From Lentisphaeria bacterium (GTDB lineage Bacteria > Verrucomicrobiota > Lentisphaeria > Victivallales > Victivallaceae), in NCBI GenBank assembly GCA_022768375.1, contig JALEMG010000050.1, positions 1 to 64,000 of the forward strand: a stretch of DNA of 64,000 nt, written 5' to 3'. Positions 15,823 to 24,596 of this stretch are shown in pieces. Each line of letters begins with the position of its first letter. Positions within the stretch are counted from its first letter, which is position 1. The notes under the pieces were generated by a model. It worked only from the letters and a program-made list of their open reading frames with translations, made no database searches and was not told the origin of the DNA. The translations under genes were made by a program, and so were the position numbers.

Positions 15823-17289
15823 TCAAAAGTTGGCGTTATCCCGGACATCCCGGGCGGTCGATCCGATCAGGCGCGGCAACTCGTCCGCGATCAGGGTACC
15901 GGGGGCGTTTTCTCCGGCAATACCGTGGAGATAGACACCCAGCGCCGCGGCATCCGCCGCCGTCATTCCCGGCTGAGCGGCCAGTGCGCCGATGGTTCCG
16001 GCCAGCACATCGCCGCTCCCGGCCGTCGCCAATGCTGCGGAACCGGCGGCCGCGATCCGGCGGGAACCGTCCGGGGCGGCGATGACCGTATCCCGTCCCT
16101 TGAGCACCACCACCGCCGCAAGTTTCCTTGCCAGCAATACGGCTCTTTCCCCGCGTTCCGCCGTTCCGGGCAGGCCGAATGCCTTCTCCAGTCCGGCGGC
16201 TTCGCCGGGGTGCGGGGTGACGATCACATCCCGGCGCGGGGACCATACTTCCGCGTGGCGGGCGAGGGCGTTCAGCCCGTCGGCGTCCAGTACCAGTGTC
16301 CCGGGGAATTGCCATGCCGTCCGCAAATGCTCCGCCGTGCCGCAACTTCCCCAGCCGCAGCCGCAGACCATCACATCGGAATCGGGGAACCAGTCCTCCG
16401 GGCTCTCCCCGGACCGCAGACGCCGCACGATGGCGCCGTTCGGAACCCGCAGATACGCTTCGGAAGCCGCCCGAACCACTCCGGCGCCGCCGTACATCGC
16501 CGCCGCCGCCGCCAGCGCCGGGGCGCCGGAATATTCCGGCCCGCCGCCCCAGATCAGCACCCGCCCCCGCTGATTCTTATGAATATCGACGGGCCGACGG
16601 GGGATCCGCCGCACCGCGTCGAGATTGGTGAAAATTTCCTCGCCGGCGCCTTCGTCCTCCCGGGGCAGGCCGATGTCGATCACCCGAAGCGCGCCGCGCA
16701 GCACCGCCCCGTCATGACGGAACAACCCCGTTTTGGGCCGCCCGAATGTCAGCGTGACCGTCGCCCGCACCGCCCCGTCCGAAGACGCAACGCCATCATC
16801 GCCCCCCACCCCGCTGGGCAGATCAAGCGCGATCGCCGGACAGCCGGAAGCGTTGGCCGCCGCGATGAAAGACCGGACCTTCGGCTTGAGTCCTCCTCCG
16901 GCGAACCCGATTCCCAGCAGTCCGTCCACGATCACGTCCCCCGGACGGAAATCCGCCGCCGTCAGCGAATCGCGTACCTCCCACGGGATACCGGACGGCA
17001 GTTCCGCCGCCGCCTGCGCCGCGCTGCCGCGATAAGCGGACTTCGCTTGGGTGCCGAATACGCAAACCGGGAACCGGCGGCGATGCAGTTCGGCCGCCGC
17101 GACCAGCGCGTCGCCGCCGTTGTTGCCGCCTCCGGCCAGCACGACGAACCGGTCCGCCCGGGCAAAACGGCGGGCGATCCACGCCGCCGCGCCCGCGCCC
17201 GCCCGGAGCATCAGCGTGTATTCGGGAGTGCCGTCGGCCACGGCCGCCCGTTCCAGACGGCGAATGGTCTCAGTGTCCGCGCTCCGCAT
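15823..17289 (-). CDS. nnr: bifunctional NAD(P)H-hydrate epimerase / ADP-dependent NAD(P)H-hydrate dehydratase
   Basis: A 488-aa repair enzyme for hydrated NADH/NADPH. The N-terminal YjeF epimerase domain (about 1-210) carries the GGGNNGGDA loop at 53-61. The C-terminal ribokinase-like dehydratase domain carries TPHPGEAAGL, a KGRDTVIAAPDG segment and the nucleotide/catalytic loop ATAGSGDVLAGTIG. The full two-domain length matches the family. The start overlaps the 3' end of lspA by 20 bases, making it the last gene of dksA-like/lspA/nnr. Confidence 0.95.
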   Translation of the reverse strand: MRSADTETIRRLERAAVADGTPEYTLMLRAGAGAAAWIARRFARADRFVVLAGGGNNGGDALVAAAELHRRRFPVCVFGTQAKSAYRGSAAQAAAELPSGIPWEVRDSLTAADFRPGDVIVDGLLGIGFAGGGLKPKVRSFIAAANASGCPAIALDLPSGVGGDDGVASSDGAVRATVTLTFGRPKTGLFRHDGAVLRGALRVIDIGLPREDEGAGEEIFTNLDAVRRIPRRPVDIHKNQRGRVLIWGGGPEYSGAPALAAAAAMYGGAGVVRAASEAYLRVPNGAIVRRLRSGESPEDWFPDSDVMVCGCGWGSCGTAEHLRTAWQFPGTLVLDADGLNALARHAEVWSPRRDVIVTPHPGEAAGLEKAFGLPGTAERGERAVLLARKLAAVVVLKGRDTVIAAPDGSRRIAAAGSAALATAGSGDVLAGTIGALAAQPGMTAADAAALGVYLHGIAGENAPGTLIADELPRLIGSTARDVRDNANF

Positions 17290-17809
17290 CTCCGGCCTCG
17301 GACGTGGAGGGTTTGCGGATGAACCCGGAAATCACGAAAACGCCGATCCCGCAGCAGATCGCCATGTCCGCGATGTTGAAAACCGGATAATGCCATACCG
17401 ATTCGTAGTGGACGTGAATGAAATCCACCACCGCGCCGCGAAACATCCGGTCGATGGAGTTGCCGACGATACCGGACAGAATCAGCATCTGCGCGACATA
17501 ACGCTCCGGGCAGTTCTCGGCCAACTTCCGGAAAAAAATCAGAATCCCCGCGGCCGCCAGCAGTCCGAAAATCAGCAGGGGCCACACGTGACCGCTGAAA
17601 ATGCTCCACGCGGCCCCGAAGTTGCGGACGTAGGTGAAATTGAGCCACCCGGGAATGACCTCCCGGCTCTCATGCAGGGCAAAGGAACGGACAAACCAGA
17701 ACTTGACGGCCTGATCCGCCGCCAGTACCGCGAACGCCGCCGCGCCGGAAATCCACAGCAGCCGGCGTTCGGCGGCGGTGCCGGGTTTCACTCTCGGCCA
17801 CGCGTTCAT
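17270..17809 (-). CDS. lspA: lipoprotein signal peptidase (signal peptidase II)
   Basis: A 179-aa inner-membrane aspartyl protease that removes signal peptides from lipidated prolipoproteins. There are four hydrophobic segments. The catalytic aspartates are D120 in GNSIDRMFRGAVVDF and D148 in FNIADMAICCG; the N-x-A-D motif is diagnostic. The start at 17809 is preferred over an ATG 12 codons upstream because it forms an ATGA overlap with the stop of the DksA-like gene. It serves the many lipoproteins of this genome, several encoded in this window. Confidence 0.94.
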   Translation of the reverse strand: MNAWPRVKPGTAAERRLLWISGAAAFAVLAADQAVKFWFVRSFALHESREVIPGWLNFTYVRNFGAAWSIFSGHVWPLLIFGLLAAAGILIFFRKLAENCPERYVAQMLILSGIVGNSIDRMFRGAVVDFIHVHYESVWHYPVFNIADMAICCGIGVFVISGFIRKPSTSEAGDAERGH

Positions 17810-18201
17810 CGGTTTTTCATCATCTCCTCGTGGCGGCTTTTGCACTTGATGCAGAACAGCGCGTACGGCCGCGCCATCAGCCGCGCCTCGGAGATCGGTT
17901 CGCCGCAGTCCATGCAGATGCCGAATTCCCCGTTGGCCAGACGTTCGATGGCGTCGTCGATCAGTTTGATGGTGTTGCCGTTTTCGGTGAGCATCTGCAA
18001 CTCCATCTCATGGCGGAAATTATCGCTGGACACGTCGGCCATGTGGGTGGTGACGCCCCGCTTCTCGGCATTGGTGCAGTCCAGCGTCTCGTCGATGCAG
18101 CCCTGGATCTGTCCGGAGAGTTGATTGCGGATCTTCATCAGGGCGTTGTAGTATTCCAGATTCCGGCCTTCAAACTTCGGGATGCGGGTTTTGCTCGGCA
18201 T
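17806..18201 (-). CDS. DksA/TraR-type zinc-finger protein
   Basis: A 131-aa protein with an N-terminal helical coiled-coil-like region (about 10-90) and a C-terminal C4 zinc finger: C96-x2-C99 (CMDC) and C117-x2-C120 (CIKC). The GEFGICMDCGEPISEARL segment is the family signature. DksA binds the RNA polymerase secondary channel and, with ppGpp, resets rRNA and biosynthetic promoters. The acidic tip residues of true DksA cannot be confirmed here, so a DksA-like role is stated at family level. First gene of the lspA/nnr operon. Confidence 0.88.
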   Translation of the reverse strand: MPSKTRIPKFEGRNLEYYNALMKIRNQLSGQIQGCIDETLDCTNAEKRGVTTHMADVSSDNFRHEMELQMLTENGNTIKLIDDAIERLANGEFGICMDCGEPISEARLMARPYALFCIKCKSRHEEMMKNR

Positions 18202-18244
18202 GGTATGTCACTCCTGTACGGTAAATGGTTTCCACATCGCAGTC

Positions 18245-18273
18245 AATATAGCACGGAACACCGGTTTTGTCAA
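18245..18273 (-). promoter_or_regulatory. promoter of the dksA-like/lspA/nnr operon
   Basis: Minus strand TTGACA (18273-18268), 17 bp, TATATT (18250-18245): a perfect -35 box with optimal spacing. Confidence 0.7.
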
Positions 18274-18303
18274 CCCGGCCGCCGCAGGAATTTTTCTCCG
18301 CGG

Positions 18304-19404
18304 TCACACGGAGAACCGGACGTGGATCACGTCTCCGTCCTGAACTTCGTAATCCTTGCCCTCGATGCGGAGTTTTCCGGCCAGTTGCGCTTTGGCCCAG
18401 GAACCGCAGGCGACCAGATCCTCGTAGGAAACGGTCTCCATCCGGATGAACCCGCGCTGAAGATCGGTATGGATCTTGCCCGCCGCCTCCGGCGCCAGCG
18501 CCCCCCGGGTCACCGTCCACGCCCGGGATTCCATCGGACCGGCGGTGAAAAACGTGATGTAGTCCAGCAGACGGTAACCCGTCTCCACCACCCGGTCCAG
18601 CCCGGAGCCGCTGATGCCGAGATCGGCCATGAACGCTTCCGCCTCCTCCGGCGGCAGAGCGCCGAGTTCCTCCTCGAATTTGGCGCAGACCGGGACCACC
18701 TCGAACCCGTTGGCCTGCGCGTACTCCGCCAGACGTTTTCCCGCTTCGCAGGAGGTGTAATCCGCCGCCTGATCCTCGCCCACGTTGGCGCAGATGAACG
18801 CCGGTTTGACCGTGAGCAGACCGAACGTGCCGACCAGCGCCCGGACCCTCGGATCCTCCCGGTCGTACCGCGGACGGCGCCCCTGCTCCAGATCGGCGAT
18901 CATCGCCACGATGAGTTCGTACTCGGCCTTGGCGTCCGGGTCGTTGGAACGGGCGGTCTTGTACGCCTTGTCCCGGCGCTTCTCCAGCATTTCCAGATCG
19001 GCCAGCATCAGTTCGGTGTTGATGGTCTCCAAATCGCCGACCGGATCGATCCGCCCGGCCACATGCACCACATCCCCGTCCTCGAAAAGCCGCACCACGT
19101 GAGCGACGGCGTCCACGTTGCGGATGTGCCCGAGGAACTGGTTTCCCAGCCCCTGCCCCTGGCTGGCGCCCTGAACCAGACCGGCGATGTCGATGAACTT
19201 GAGTGTGGAAGGAACGATGCGGGCGGATTTTTCCAGTTCAGCCAGCACCTTCAGCCGCCGGTCCGGGACTTGAGCGATGCCGGTGTTGGGTTCAATGGTG
19301 CAGAAGGGAAAATTGGCCGCATCCGCCCCGCCGTGGCTGAGCGCGTTGAACAAAGTGGACTTGCCCACATTGGGCAGTCCGACGAAACCGCAGGAAAAAC
19401 TCAT
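18304..19404 (-). CDS. ychF: ribosome-associated ATPase YchF (Obg-family)
   Basis: A 366-aa P-loop protein of the Obg superfamily that prefers ATP and binds ribosomes, with roles in translation and oxidative-stress control. G1 is GLPNVGKST (residues 9-17), G3 is DIAGLVQGASQGQGLGN, and an acidic coiled coil follows. The C-terminal TGS domain ends DGDVIHVRFSV. The length matches the conserved 360-370 aa. The start at 19404 fits the invariant N-terminus; an earlier in-frame ATG adds only 11 unlikely residues. Confidence 0.96.
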   Translation of the reverse strand: MSFSCGFVGLPNVGKSTLFNALSHGGADAANFPFCTIEPNTGIAQVPDRRLKVLAELEKSARIVPSTLKFIDIAGLVQGASQGQGLGNQFLGHIRNVDAVAHVVRLFEDGDVVHVAGRIDPVGDLETINTELMLADLEMLEKRRDKAYKTARSNDPDAKAEYELIVAMIADLEQGRRPRYDREDPRVRALVGTFGLLTVKPAFICANVGEDQAADYTSCEAGKRLAEYAQANGFEVVPVCAKFEEELGALPPEEAEAFMADLGISGSGLDRVVETGYRLLDYITFFTAGPMESRAWTVTRGALAPEAAGKIHTDLQRGFIRMETVSYEDLVACGSWAKAQLAGKLRIEGKDYEVQDGDVIHVRFSV

Positions 19405-19429
19405 TTGCCGTACCTCTCCGCAAAACAAT

Positions 19430-19464
19430 AAAAACAAAGCCGGAACGTCACGAAACGCTCCGGC
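19430..19464 (-). terminator. terminator after the exosortase-associated gene
   Basis: Minus-strand stem GCCGGAGCG / CGTTCCGGC (one G-U) with an eight-base loop, then TTTGTTTTT. It separates this gene from ychF. Confidence 0.75.
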
Positions 19465-19483
19465 CGGATGAACTCCGCTCTCG

Positions 19484-19924
19484 TCACAGCGACGCGGGAT
19501 TGACGATCGTCTCGTTGCTGTAGATGAAATTGTTCCAATCGCTGGACACCGGCACGATCCACGCCGGTTTCATGATCGGACCGTATCCCCAACCCGCGTC
19601 CTCGGGATAATTGGGACAGCCGGGCAGCGGAATGAGGAACGTGGCCACATCCACGACGCCGACCACCACCCGGGCAACCGTGTAGCAGACCCCTTTGAGG
19701 GTGCCGTAGGTGATCCCGGCCAGACCGCCCTGATCGTTGTTGACCTCGGCCCACTTCATGGGGATCTCGAAGACGCCGAACGCGATGTTGGCGACCCCGC
19801 GGCCGAGTTTCTGCACCGGCAGCATGATGCCCGGTTCGTCCGCCCGCACTTGGGGGACCACGCTGAAAGACGCCACCGCGACCAGCGCCGCGACCAAAAG
19901 CGATTTACCGAATTTCATTCTCAT
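19484..19924 (-). CDS. exosortase system-associated protein, TIGR04073 family
   Basis: A 146-aa secreted protein. The signal peptide occupies about residues 1-28 (basic start, LLVAALVAVASFSVV, cleavage near VRA-DE). The mature part has LGRGVANIAFGVFEIPMKW, the recognisable TIGR04073 segment, then Gly/Val-rich hydrophobic stretches. The family occurs in genomes with an exosortase/PEP-CTERM-like sorting system, mainly in the PVC group. Its biochemical role is unknown. It has its own promoter and terminator. An ATG two codons in is an equally possible start. Confidence 0.8.
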   Translation of the reverse strand: MRMKFGKSLLVAALVAVASFSVVPQVRADEPGIMLPVQKLGRGVANIAFGVFEIPMKWAEVNNDQGGLAGITYGTLKGVCYTVARVVVGVVDVATFLIPLPGCPNYPEDAGWGYGPIMKPAWIVPVSSDWNNFIYSNETIVNPASL

Positions 19925-19978
19925 TCACTCCATCAATAAAACCCGTTGCCGAAAACAAACCGTCGAACTCACTGATTG

Positions 19979-20007
19979 AATATAGTTTTAAGTCGGCGAA
20001 AATTCAA
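19979..20007 (-). promoter_or_regulatory. promoter of the TIGR04073-family gene
   Basis: Minus strand TTGAAT (20007-20002), 17 bp, TATATT (19984-19979). Confidence 0.6.
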
Positions 20008-20053
20008 GCCTTTCGCCGCAATATCTTCATTTTTTTTCAAAAAAACCGCGTCG

Positions 20054-20686
20054 TTACTTTCTGCCGAAGCGGTTTTCGGTCCCGTTGAGCAGGCGGGAAA
20101 TGTTGGTGCGATGTCGGAAAACCGCCAGTGTCGCAATCAGCGTCAGCACCAGCGCCACCGATTTCGACTCGTCGCGGGTCAGGACGAAAACCCATTCCAG
20201 CACCGGCACCGTCACCGCCGCGCAGATGCTGGCCAGCGACACGTAACGCGAAACCAAGAACACCACCACCCAGACCACCAGCGCCGTGATCAGCGGTATC
20301 GGGGCCAGCGCCATGATCGCCCCGGCGGCGGTGCTGACCCCCTTCCCTCCCCGGAAGTTCAGAAACACCGGGAAGATGTGACCGAGAATCGCCGCGAACA
20401 TCACCACCAGCACCGCGGGATGCCCCTGTCCGACGACGAGATCCCCCTTGCCGAGGATCAACTCCGCCGCCAGCACCGGGACCAGTCCCTTGAGAAAGTC
20501 CAGCGCGAAACAGATCTTGCCGGCCCGACGCCCCACGCAACGGGTGACGTTGGTGGCGCCGATGTTCTTCGAGCCGGCGGTGCGGACATCCACTCCGTTC
20601 AGCCTGCCGATGATGTAACCGAATGGAATGCTGCCGCAGACGTAGGCAAACACCACCACGACCAGCGATTCAATGAAATCCACCAT
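20054..20686 (-). CDS. plsY: acyl-phosphate:glycerol-3-phosphate acyltransferase
   Basis: A 210-aa polytopic inner-membrane enzyme that acylates glycerol-3-phosphate from acyl-phosphate, the first step of phospholipid synthesis. Family motifs are present in order: GSIPFGYIIGRL near the N-terminus, GSKNIGATNVTR (acyl-phosphate/G3P site) and FRGGKGVSTAAGA, plus the usual hydrophobic helices. The position-specific G-S-K-N-I-G-A-T-N motif makes the call secure. The promoter overlaps that of the divergent M24 peptidase gene. Confidence 0.96.
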   Translation of the reverse strand: MVDFIESLVVVVFAYVCGSIPFGYIIGRLNGVDVRTAGSKNIGATNVTRCVGRRAGKICFALDFLKGLVPVLAAELILGKGDLVVGQGHPAVLVVMFAAILGHIFPVFLNFRGGKGVSTAAGAIMALAPIPLITALVVWVVVFLVSRYVSLASICAAVTVPVLEWVFVLTRDESKSVALVLTLIATLAVFRHRTNISRLLNGTENRFGRK

Positions 20687-20702
20687 AATTCCCTTTTCCT
20701 GC

Positions 20703-20731
20703 TTGAAAACCGTCGGATGTCACGCTATATT
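20703..20731 (+). promoter_or_regulatory. promoter of the M24 peptidase gene
   Basis: TTGAAA (20703-20708), 17 bp, TATATT (20726-20731). Confidence 0.6.
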
Positions 20732-20742
20732 TCCTTCCTCAT

Positions 20743-20771
20743 AATATGAACCGACTTCAACCAAAAGTCAA
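20743..20771 (-). promoter_or_regulatory. promoter of plsY
   Basis: Minus strand TTGACT (20771-20766), 17 bp, CATATT (20748-20743), 12 bases from the -10 of the opposing promoter. Confidence 0.5.
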
Positions 20772-20780
20772 TAGCGAAAC

Positions 20781-21887
20781 ATGAAAAATTTCATCCGATT
20801 GCTCATCGGCTCCGGGGAAAACTGCGCCGACATCCGTTACGCCGCCGGGATTTCCACCCCGGACGACTTCATCTTTTTCGCCTGCGGCGGGGAAAAATCC
20901 GCCGTCATGTCCGCGCTGGAGATCGACCGGGCGCGGGCGTCGGCCGCGCCCGGCGTGACCGTGCTTTCCGAAAGCGAACTGGACGGACCGGACCGCCTGA
21001 ACATCCTGCGCGCCATCGCCGCCCGGTGTCGGTGCCGGACGTTCACCGTACCGGAGGATTTTCCTTTCGGACTGGCGGAGAGGATGAGGGCCGCCGGGCT
21101 GACGGTGCTGCCCGCGGAAGGCCGGTTCTTCCCGGAACGGGAGTTCAAGAGTACCGCCGAAGTGGAGAAGATCACCGCCGCCCAGCGCGCCGCCGAAGCG
21201 GGACTGGCCCGGGCGGTGGACATCCTGCGCGCCAGCACCGTCTCCGGGCAATACCTCTCGTGGCGGGGACAACCCCTGACCAGCGAGATCCTGCGCGCCG
21301 AGATCGACTGCGAGATCCTGCGCGCCGGGATGCTCCCCACCGGCACCATCTGCGCCGGAGGAACGCAGGGAGCCCAGCCGCACCACGCGGGCAGCGGACC
21401 GCTGGCGGCCCACGCACCCATCGTCATGGACATCTTTCCCCGTTCCCCCGCATCGGGGTACTGGGGCGACCTCACCCGCACCGTGGTGCGGGGCCGGGCG
21501 GATACAACGATTCGCCGCGCCTATGAAGCGGTTCTGGCCGCCCGGGAACACGCCAAGTGCCTGCTGCGTCCCGGCCGCTGCGGGGCGGAAATCCACTGTG
21601 CCGCCGAAGCCGTGCTGGAGCGGCACGGCTTTGAGACGGGCGTGGGAGAGCGCGGACAGTTCGGGTTCTTCCACGGTCTCGGCCACGGCGTCGGGCTGGA
21701 AATCCACGAGAATCCGCGCCTGTCGCCCCGGGCGGGAACGCCGCTGCGGGGCGGCGAAGTGGTGACGGTGGAACCGGGCCTCTACTACCCCGAGTGGGGC
21801 GGCATCCGGCTGGAGGACCTGATGTATCTCCCGCCATCCGGACCGGCGCGGTGCCTCACCGCCGCGCCCGACTTCCTCGAACTTTAG
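20781..21887 (+). CDS. M24-family Xaa-Pro aminopeptidase-like metallopeptidase
   Basis: A 368-aa two-domain protein: creatinase-like N-terminal domain (about 1-125) and pita-bread catalytic domain (about 130-365). The five expected metal ligands are D217 (VMDIFP), D230 (YWGDLTR), H302 (LGHGVGLEIHE), E331 (VEPGLYYPEWG) and E345 (IRLEDLMY). It probably removes N-terminal residues preceding proline from peptides in the cytoplasm. No clear ribosome site precedes the ATG. A full copy of the miniature element begins eight bases after the stop. Confidence 0.88.
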   Translation: MKNFIRLLIGSGENCADIRYAAGISTPDDFIFFACGGEKSAVMSALEIDRARASAAPGVTVLSESELDGPDRLNILRAIAARCRCRTFTVPEDFPFGLAERMRAAGLTVLPAEGRFFPEREFKSTAEVEKITAAQRAAEAGLARAVDILRASTVSGQYLSWRGQPLTSEILRAEIDCEILRAGMLPTGTICAGGTQGAQPHHAGSGPLAAHAPIVMDIFPRSPASGYWGDLTRTVVRGRADTTIRRAYEAVLAAREHAKCLLRPGRCGAEIHCAAEAVLERHGFETGVGERGQFGFFHGLGHGVGLEIHENPRLSPRAGTPLRGGEVVTVEPGLYYPEWGGIRLEDLMYLPPSGPARCLTAAPDFLEL

Positions 21888-21894
21888 AAAAAGA

Positions 21895-22150
21895 GTCTCT
21901 GTGCCAAAAGAGAACTGAAAAATAAAGAATCCTGCCACCGGGTGCTGCCCGGACGTGATCCAGCGTCTTACTTCTTTTCTCGCGGGAAAAGAAGTAAGAC
22001 AAGAAAAGGCGACAACGTTACTTTCTTTCACAAAAGAAAGTAACCAAAGAAAGGGCGGGGTTGCTTGTCCGCCATAGCCCTGGCGACGGCGGAAGCGGAA
22101 GGCGGTCGACCGCATGGAACGGAAAATCAGGCAATGTTGAGTACAAAGCC
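21895..22150 (+). mobile_element. full-length miniature inverted-repeat element (copy B, 256 bp)
   Basis: It aligns over its whole length with the copy at 55997-56253 in the same orientation. The terminal repeats have drifted (GTCTCTGTGCCAAAAGAG at the left, TTGAGTACAAAGCC at the right), and no target duplication remains, indicating an older insertion. Both internal palindromes are intact. It fills the gap between the peptidase gene and the antiporter promoter and encodes no protein. Confidence 0.85.
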
Positions 22151-22173
22151 GTGGGAAACCGCCGCGTTCCGGC

Positions 22174-22201
22174 TTGATTTTTCCCGTTTTCAGGTTATAT
22201 T
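22174..22201 (+). promoter_or_regulatory. promoter of the K+/H+ antiporter gene
   Basis: TTGATT (22174-22179), 16 bp, TATATT (22196-22201), beginning 24 bases after the miniature element. Confidence 0.55.
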
Positions 22202-22229
22202 TCCCGCCGGAAAGGAGTTTTTGCGATCC

Positions 22230-23726
22230 ATGTCCTCGAATTCGATCATCACCGTCGCCGGACTGCTGCTGCTGGCGGGGGCGTTCGCCAACAAGATATC
22301 CAGCCGTTTCAATCTGCCGACCCTGCTGCTCTTTCTGGCGGTGGGGATTTTCGCGGAAAACCTCCTGCCGTTTGAGGGCAGCCTCTACGCCGAGGAGATC
22401 AATTTTTTCGGCATCATCGCCATGTGCTTCATCCTTTTCTCCGGCGGCGGCGAGACCTCGCTGTCCACCGTCCGCAAAGTCGCCTTCCGCGGGGTGATGC
22501 TGGCGATCCCCGGCGTGATGCTCACCGCGCTGTTCCTCGGAACGGGAGCGTATTTTCTGCTGGAGAGGAAGCACTCTCTGCTCTGGTGTCTCCTGCTGGC
22601 GGCGCTGATCTCGTCCACGGACGCTGCGGCGGTTTTCGCCATTCTCCGGGGCAAAGGCGTGGGGCTGAAAGGACGGCTCCGGCCGCTGCTGGAACTGGAA
22701 AGCGGCAGCAACGACCCCACCGCCGCGTTTCTCACCCTGTTGATGATCGGTCTGGTGCTCGACCCCGAATCCCGGAGCAGTGCCGCGCTGCTTCCCGGCG
22801 TACTGCGGGTGGTCTGTCAGTTGGGCGGCGGGGTCGCCGCCGGGATCGCCATCGGCTGGCTGGGCAGAAAGGTCTTTCTCGTCAAACTGGAGTACGAGGG
22901 GCTGTATTTCGTCGTCAGCGTCGCATGGGTCCTCCTCTCCTACGGATTGACCCAGTGCCTCGGCGCCAACGGCTTCATGGCCTGCTACGTCTGCGGCATC
23001 ACGTTGAATGCCGGCCGCTACAACTACCAGAAGGCGCTGTCCAAGTTTCACAACGGCGTCGCCTGGCTGATGCAGGTGGCTCTGTTCACCGTGCTGGGTT
23101 TCCTGGCCGACCCCGAACTGCTGATGCGCCCGGCGGTCTGGGTGCCCGGGGTGGTGCTGGGGCTGTTTCTGATCTTCGTCGCCCGGCCGCTGGCGGTTTT
23201 TCTCTGTCTGCTCGGCAGCGAATATTCCATGCGGGAACGCCTCATGATCTCCTGGGTCGGCATTCGGGGCGCGGCTCCCATCGTGCTGGCGACGTTTCCG
23301 CTGGCGGCGGGCGTGCAGGACGCGGAACTCATGTTCCGGCTGATCTTTTTCATGGTCCTCGTCTCCATCACGTTCCAGGGCTGGCTGCTGATGCCGGCGG
23401 CACGGCTGCTGAAACTGGCGAAAAATGATTCCCCGACGGCCGACCCGCCGCCGCTGGAACTGGAAGTCACCAGCGGCTCCGCCGATCAGGAGATGCGCGA
23501 ATTCAAGATCACGCCCGGCGCGGCGCTCATCGACCGGACGCTGGCCCAGATCAATTTCCCGCCGGGGGTGCTCGTCACCATGATCCGCCGGGGGGGGACC
23601 TTCGTCCCGCCCAACGGCCGCACCGTGGTGAAAGACGGCGACGGCCTGCTGATCATGGGCGAACGCCGGATGCTGCGTCAGGTGGCAAAGGAATACTTTC
23701 CCGGGCAGCACGCCGAAGACGAGTGA
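22230..23726 (+). CDS. potassium/proton antiporter, CPA1 family with C-terminal RCK domain
   Basis: A 498-aa inner-membrane antiporter. Residues about 5-395 hold a dozen hydrophobic helices of the Na_H_exchanger fold, with ISSTDAAAVFAILRG and LESGSNDPTAAF, the conserved ion-binding segments of NhaP2/CvrA proteins (the ND pair). Residues about 420-495 form a TrkA-C/RCK regulatory domain (ITPGAALIDRTLAQINFPPG, ending DGDGLLIMGE). The family exports potassium (or sodium) for protons and limits cytoplasmic K+ under osmotic change. ATG at 22230 is preceded by AAAGGAG; earlier in-frame starts lie in the repeat. Confidence 0.92.
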   Translation: MSSNSIITVAGLLLLAGAFANKISSRFNLPTLLLFLAVGIFAENLLPFEGSLYAEEINFFGIIAMCFILFSGGGETSLSTVRKVAFRGVMLAIPGVMLTALFLGTGAYFLLERKHSLLWCLLLAALISSTDAAAVFAILRGKGVGLKGRLRPLLELESGSNDPTAAFLTLLMIGLVLDPESRSSAALLPGVLRVVCQLGGGVAAGIAIGWLGRKVFLVKLEYEGLYFVVSVAWVLLSYGLTQCLGANGFMACYVCGITLNAGRYNYQKALSKFHNGVAWLMQVALFTVLGFLADPELLMRPAVWVPGVVLGLFLIFVARPLAVFLCLLGSEYSMRERLMISWVGIRGAAPIVLATFPLAAGVQDAELMFRLIFFMVLVSITFQGWLLMPAARLLKLAKNDSPTADPPPLELEVTSGSADQEMREFKITPGAALIDRTLAQINFPPGVLVTMIRRGGTFVPPNGRTVVKDGDGLLIMGERRMLRQVAKEYFPGQHAEDE

Positions 23727-23732
23727 ACCCGG

Positions 23733-24596
23733 TCACAAATTCGGCGGAACGAACACCGGATACGGCGAAGGGGCCCGGTTGATCCTGATCCCCGGTTCGT
23801 CCGCGCTGAAATTGATGAGCCGCATCGTCTCCAGCAGTTCCCGGACGGTGGGCTGGGTGATCTCCTTGTTCCGCTCGTAATGGTGCACCGCGAATACGAT
23901 GCTCCCGCCCAGCGTCGCCGCCGCCATGCGGTGAGGCCGGGCAAACGCGCCGCTGACCAGATGGATGAACGGCACCTTCATCTCCCGCTTCAGCACGGAC
24001 GTGGTGAGAAACGCCTCGGCCAGTTCTTCCGGGGTATCGACTCTGGTGACGATCTTCACCAGTCCCGCGCCCCGGGCTTCCATGGTCTTCATCATCTCCA
24101 GCGTCTGTTCGCAGTTCACCGCGCAGGGGGTATGGCAGGACAATTCCGGCACCGCGCCGCGTTTCCGGATCTCGTCGAAAAGCCGCTGCTGCTTCTCCAC
24201 CGCCCGGGGGGCGCGGGTCAACTGCATCGGGTGGGGATCATAAAGGTCCGCCATAACGTCGATCACCTCCGCTCCGGCCTCGGCCGCCGCCAGCAGGACC
24301 TCCTGCCGGGCCGCGTCGGACTGCACTTTGGCGAACTTGTCGTCCCGGTAGGCGAAAAACATGAAGGGCAGATCGAACGGCTCCATGATGGAACGCAGGC
24401 ATTTCAGCGTCCGGAATTCCGGCCGGTACCGCTCCAGATCCACCGCGATGCCCTGCGCGCCGTCGGCTTCCGACGCCGCCGCCCACTTGACGATCTCCCC
24501 GGGGGTCTGCCCCCGGATGATCGAAGTGACCACCGGAGCGGTCCGATGAAAAAACGACGCCCGCGCCGACGGCTCCTTCCCGTCCCGGCCGCTCAT
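23733..24596 (-). CDS. type I 3-dehydroquinate dehydratase-like protein
   Basis: A 287-aa barrel protein resembling type I dehydroquinases (AroD). VVTSIIRGQTPGEIVKWA and GAQGIAVDLERY correspond to the N-terminal strands. H155 in ELSCHTPCAV and K181 in LVKIVTRVDTPEEL sit where the catalytic His and Schiff-base Lys of the family lie, and a C-terminal GGSIVFAV follows. It is longer and more divergent than housekeeping AroD, so it may act on a related substrate. The start overlaps the stop of the SDR gene (ATGA), so the pair is coupled. Family confident, substrate uncertain. Confidence 0.65.
   Translation of the reverse strand: MSGRDGKEPSARASFFHRTAPVVTSIIRGQTPGEIVKWAAASEADGAQGIAVDLERYRPEFRTLKCLRSIMEPFDLPFMFFAYRDDKFAKVQSDAARQEVLLAAAEAGAEVIDVMADLYDPHPMQLTRAPRAVEKQQRLFDEIRKRGAVPELSCHTPCAVNCEQTLEMMKTMEARGAGLVKIVTRVDTPEELAEAFLTTSVLKREMKVPFIHLVSGAFARPHRMAAATLGGSIVFAVHHYERNKEITQPTVRELLETMRLINFSADEPGIRINRAPSPYPVFVPPNL

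Noticed and set aside
20757-23711. Long minus-strand frame across the peptidase, repeat and antiporter
   Set aside because: It passes through the miniature element and two real genes; includes the repeat translation QGYGGQA, a common artefact of such repeats.
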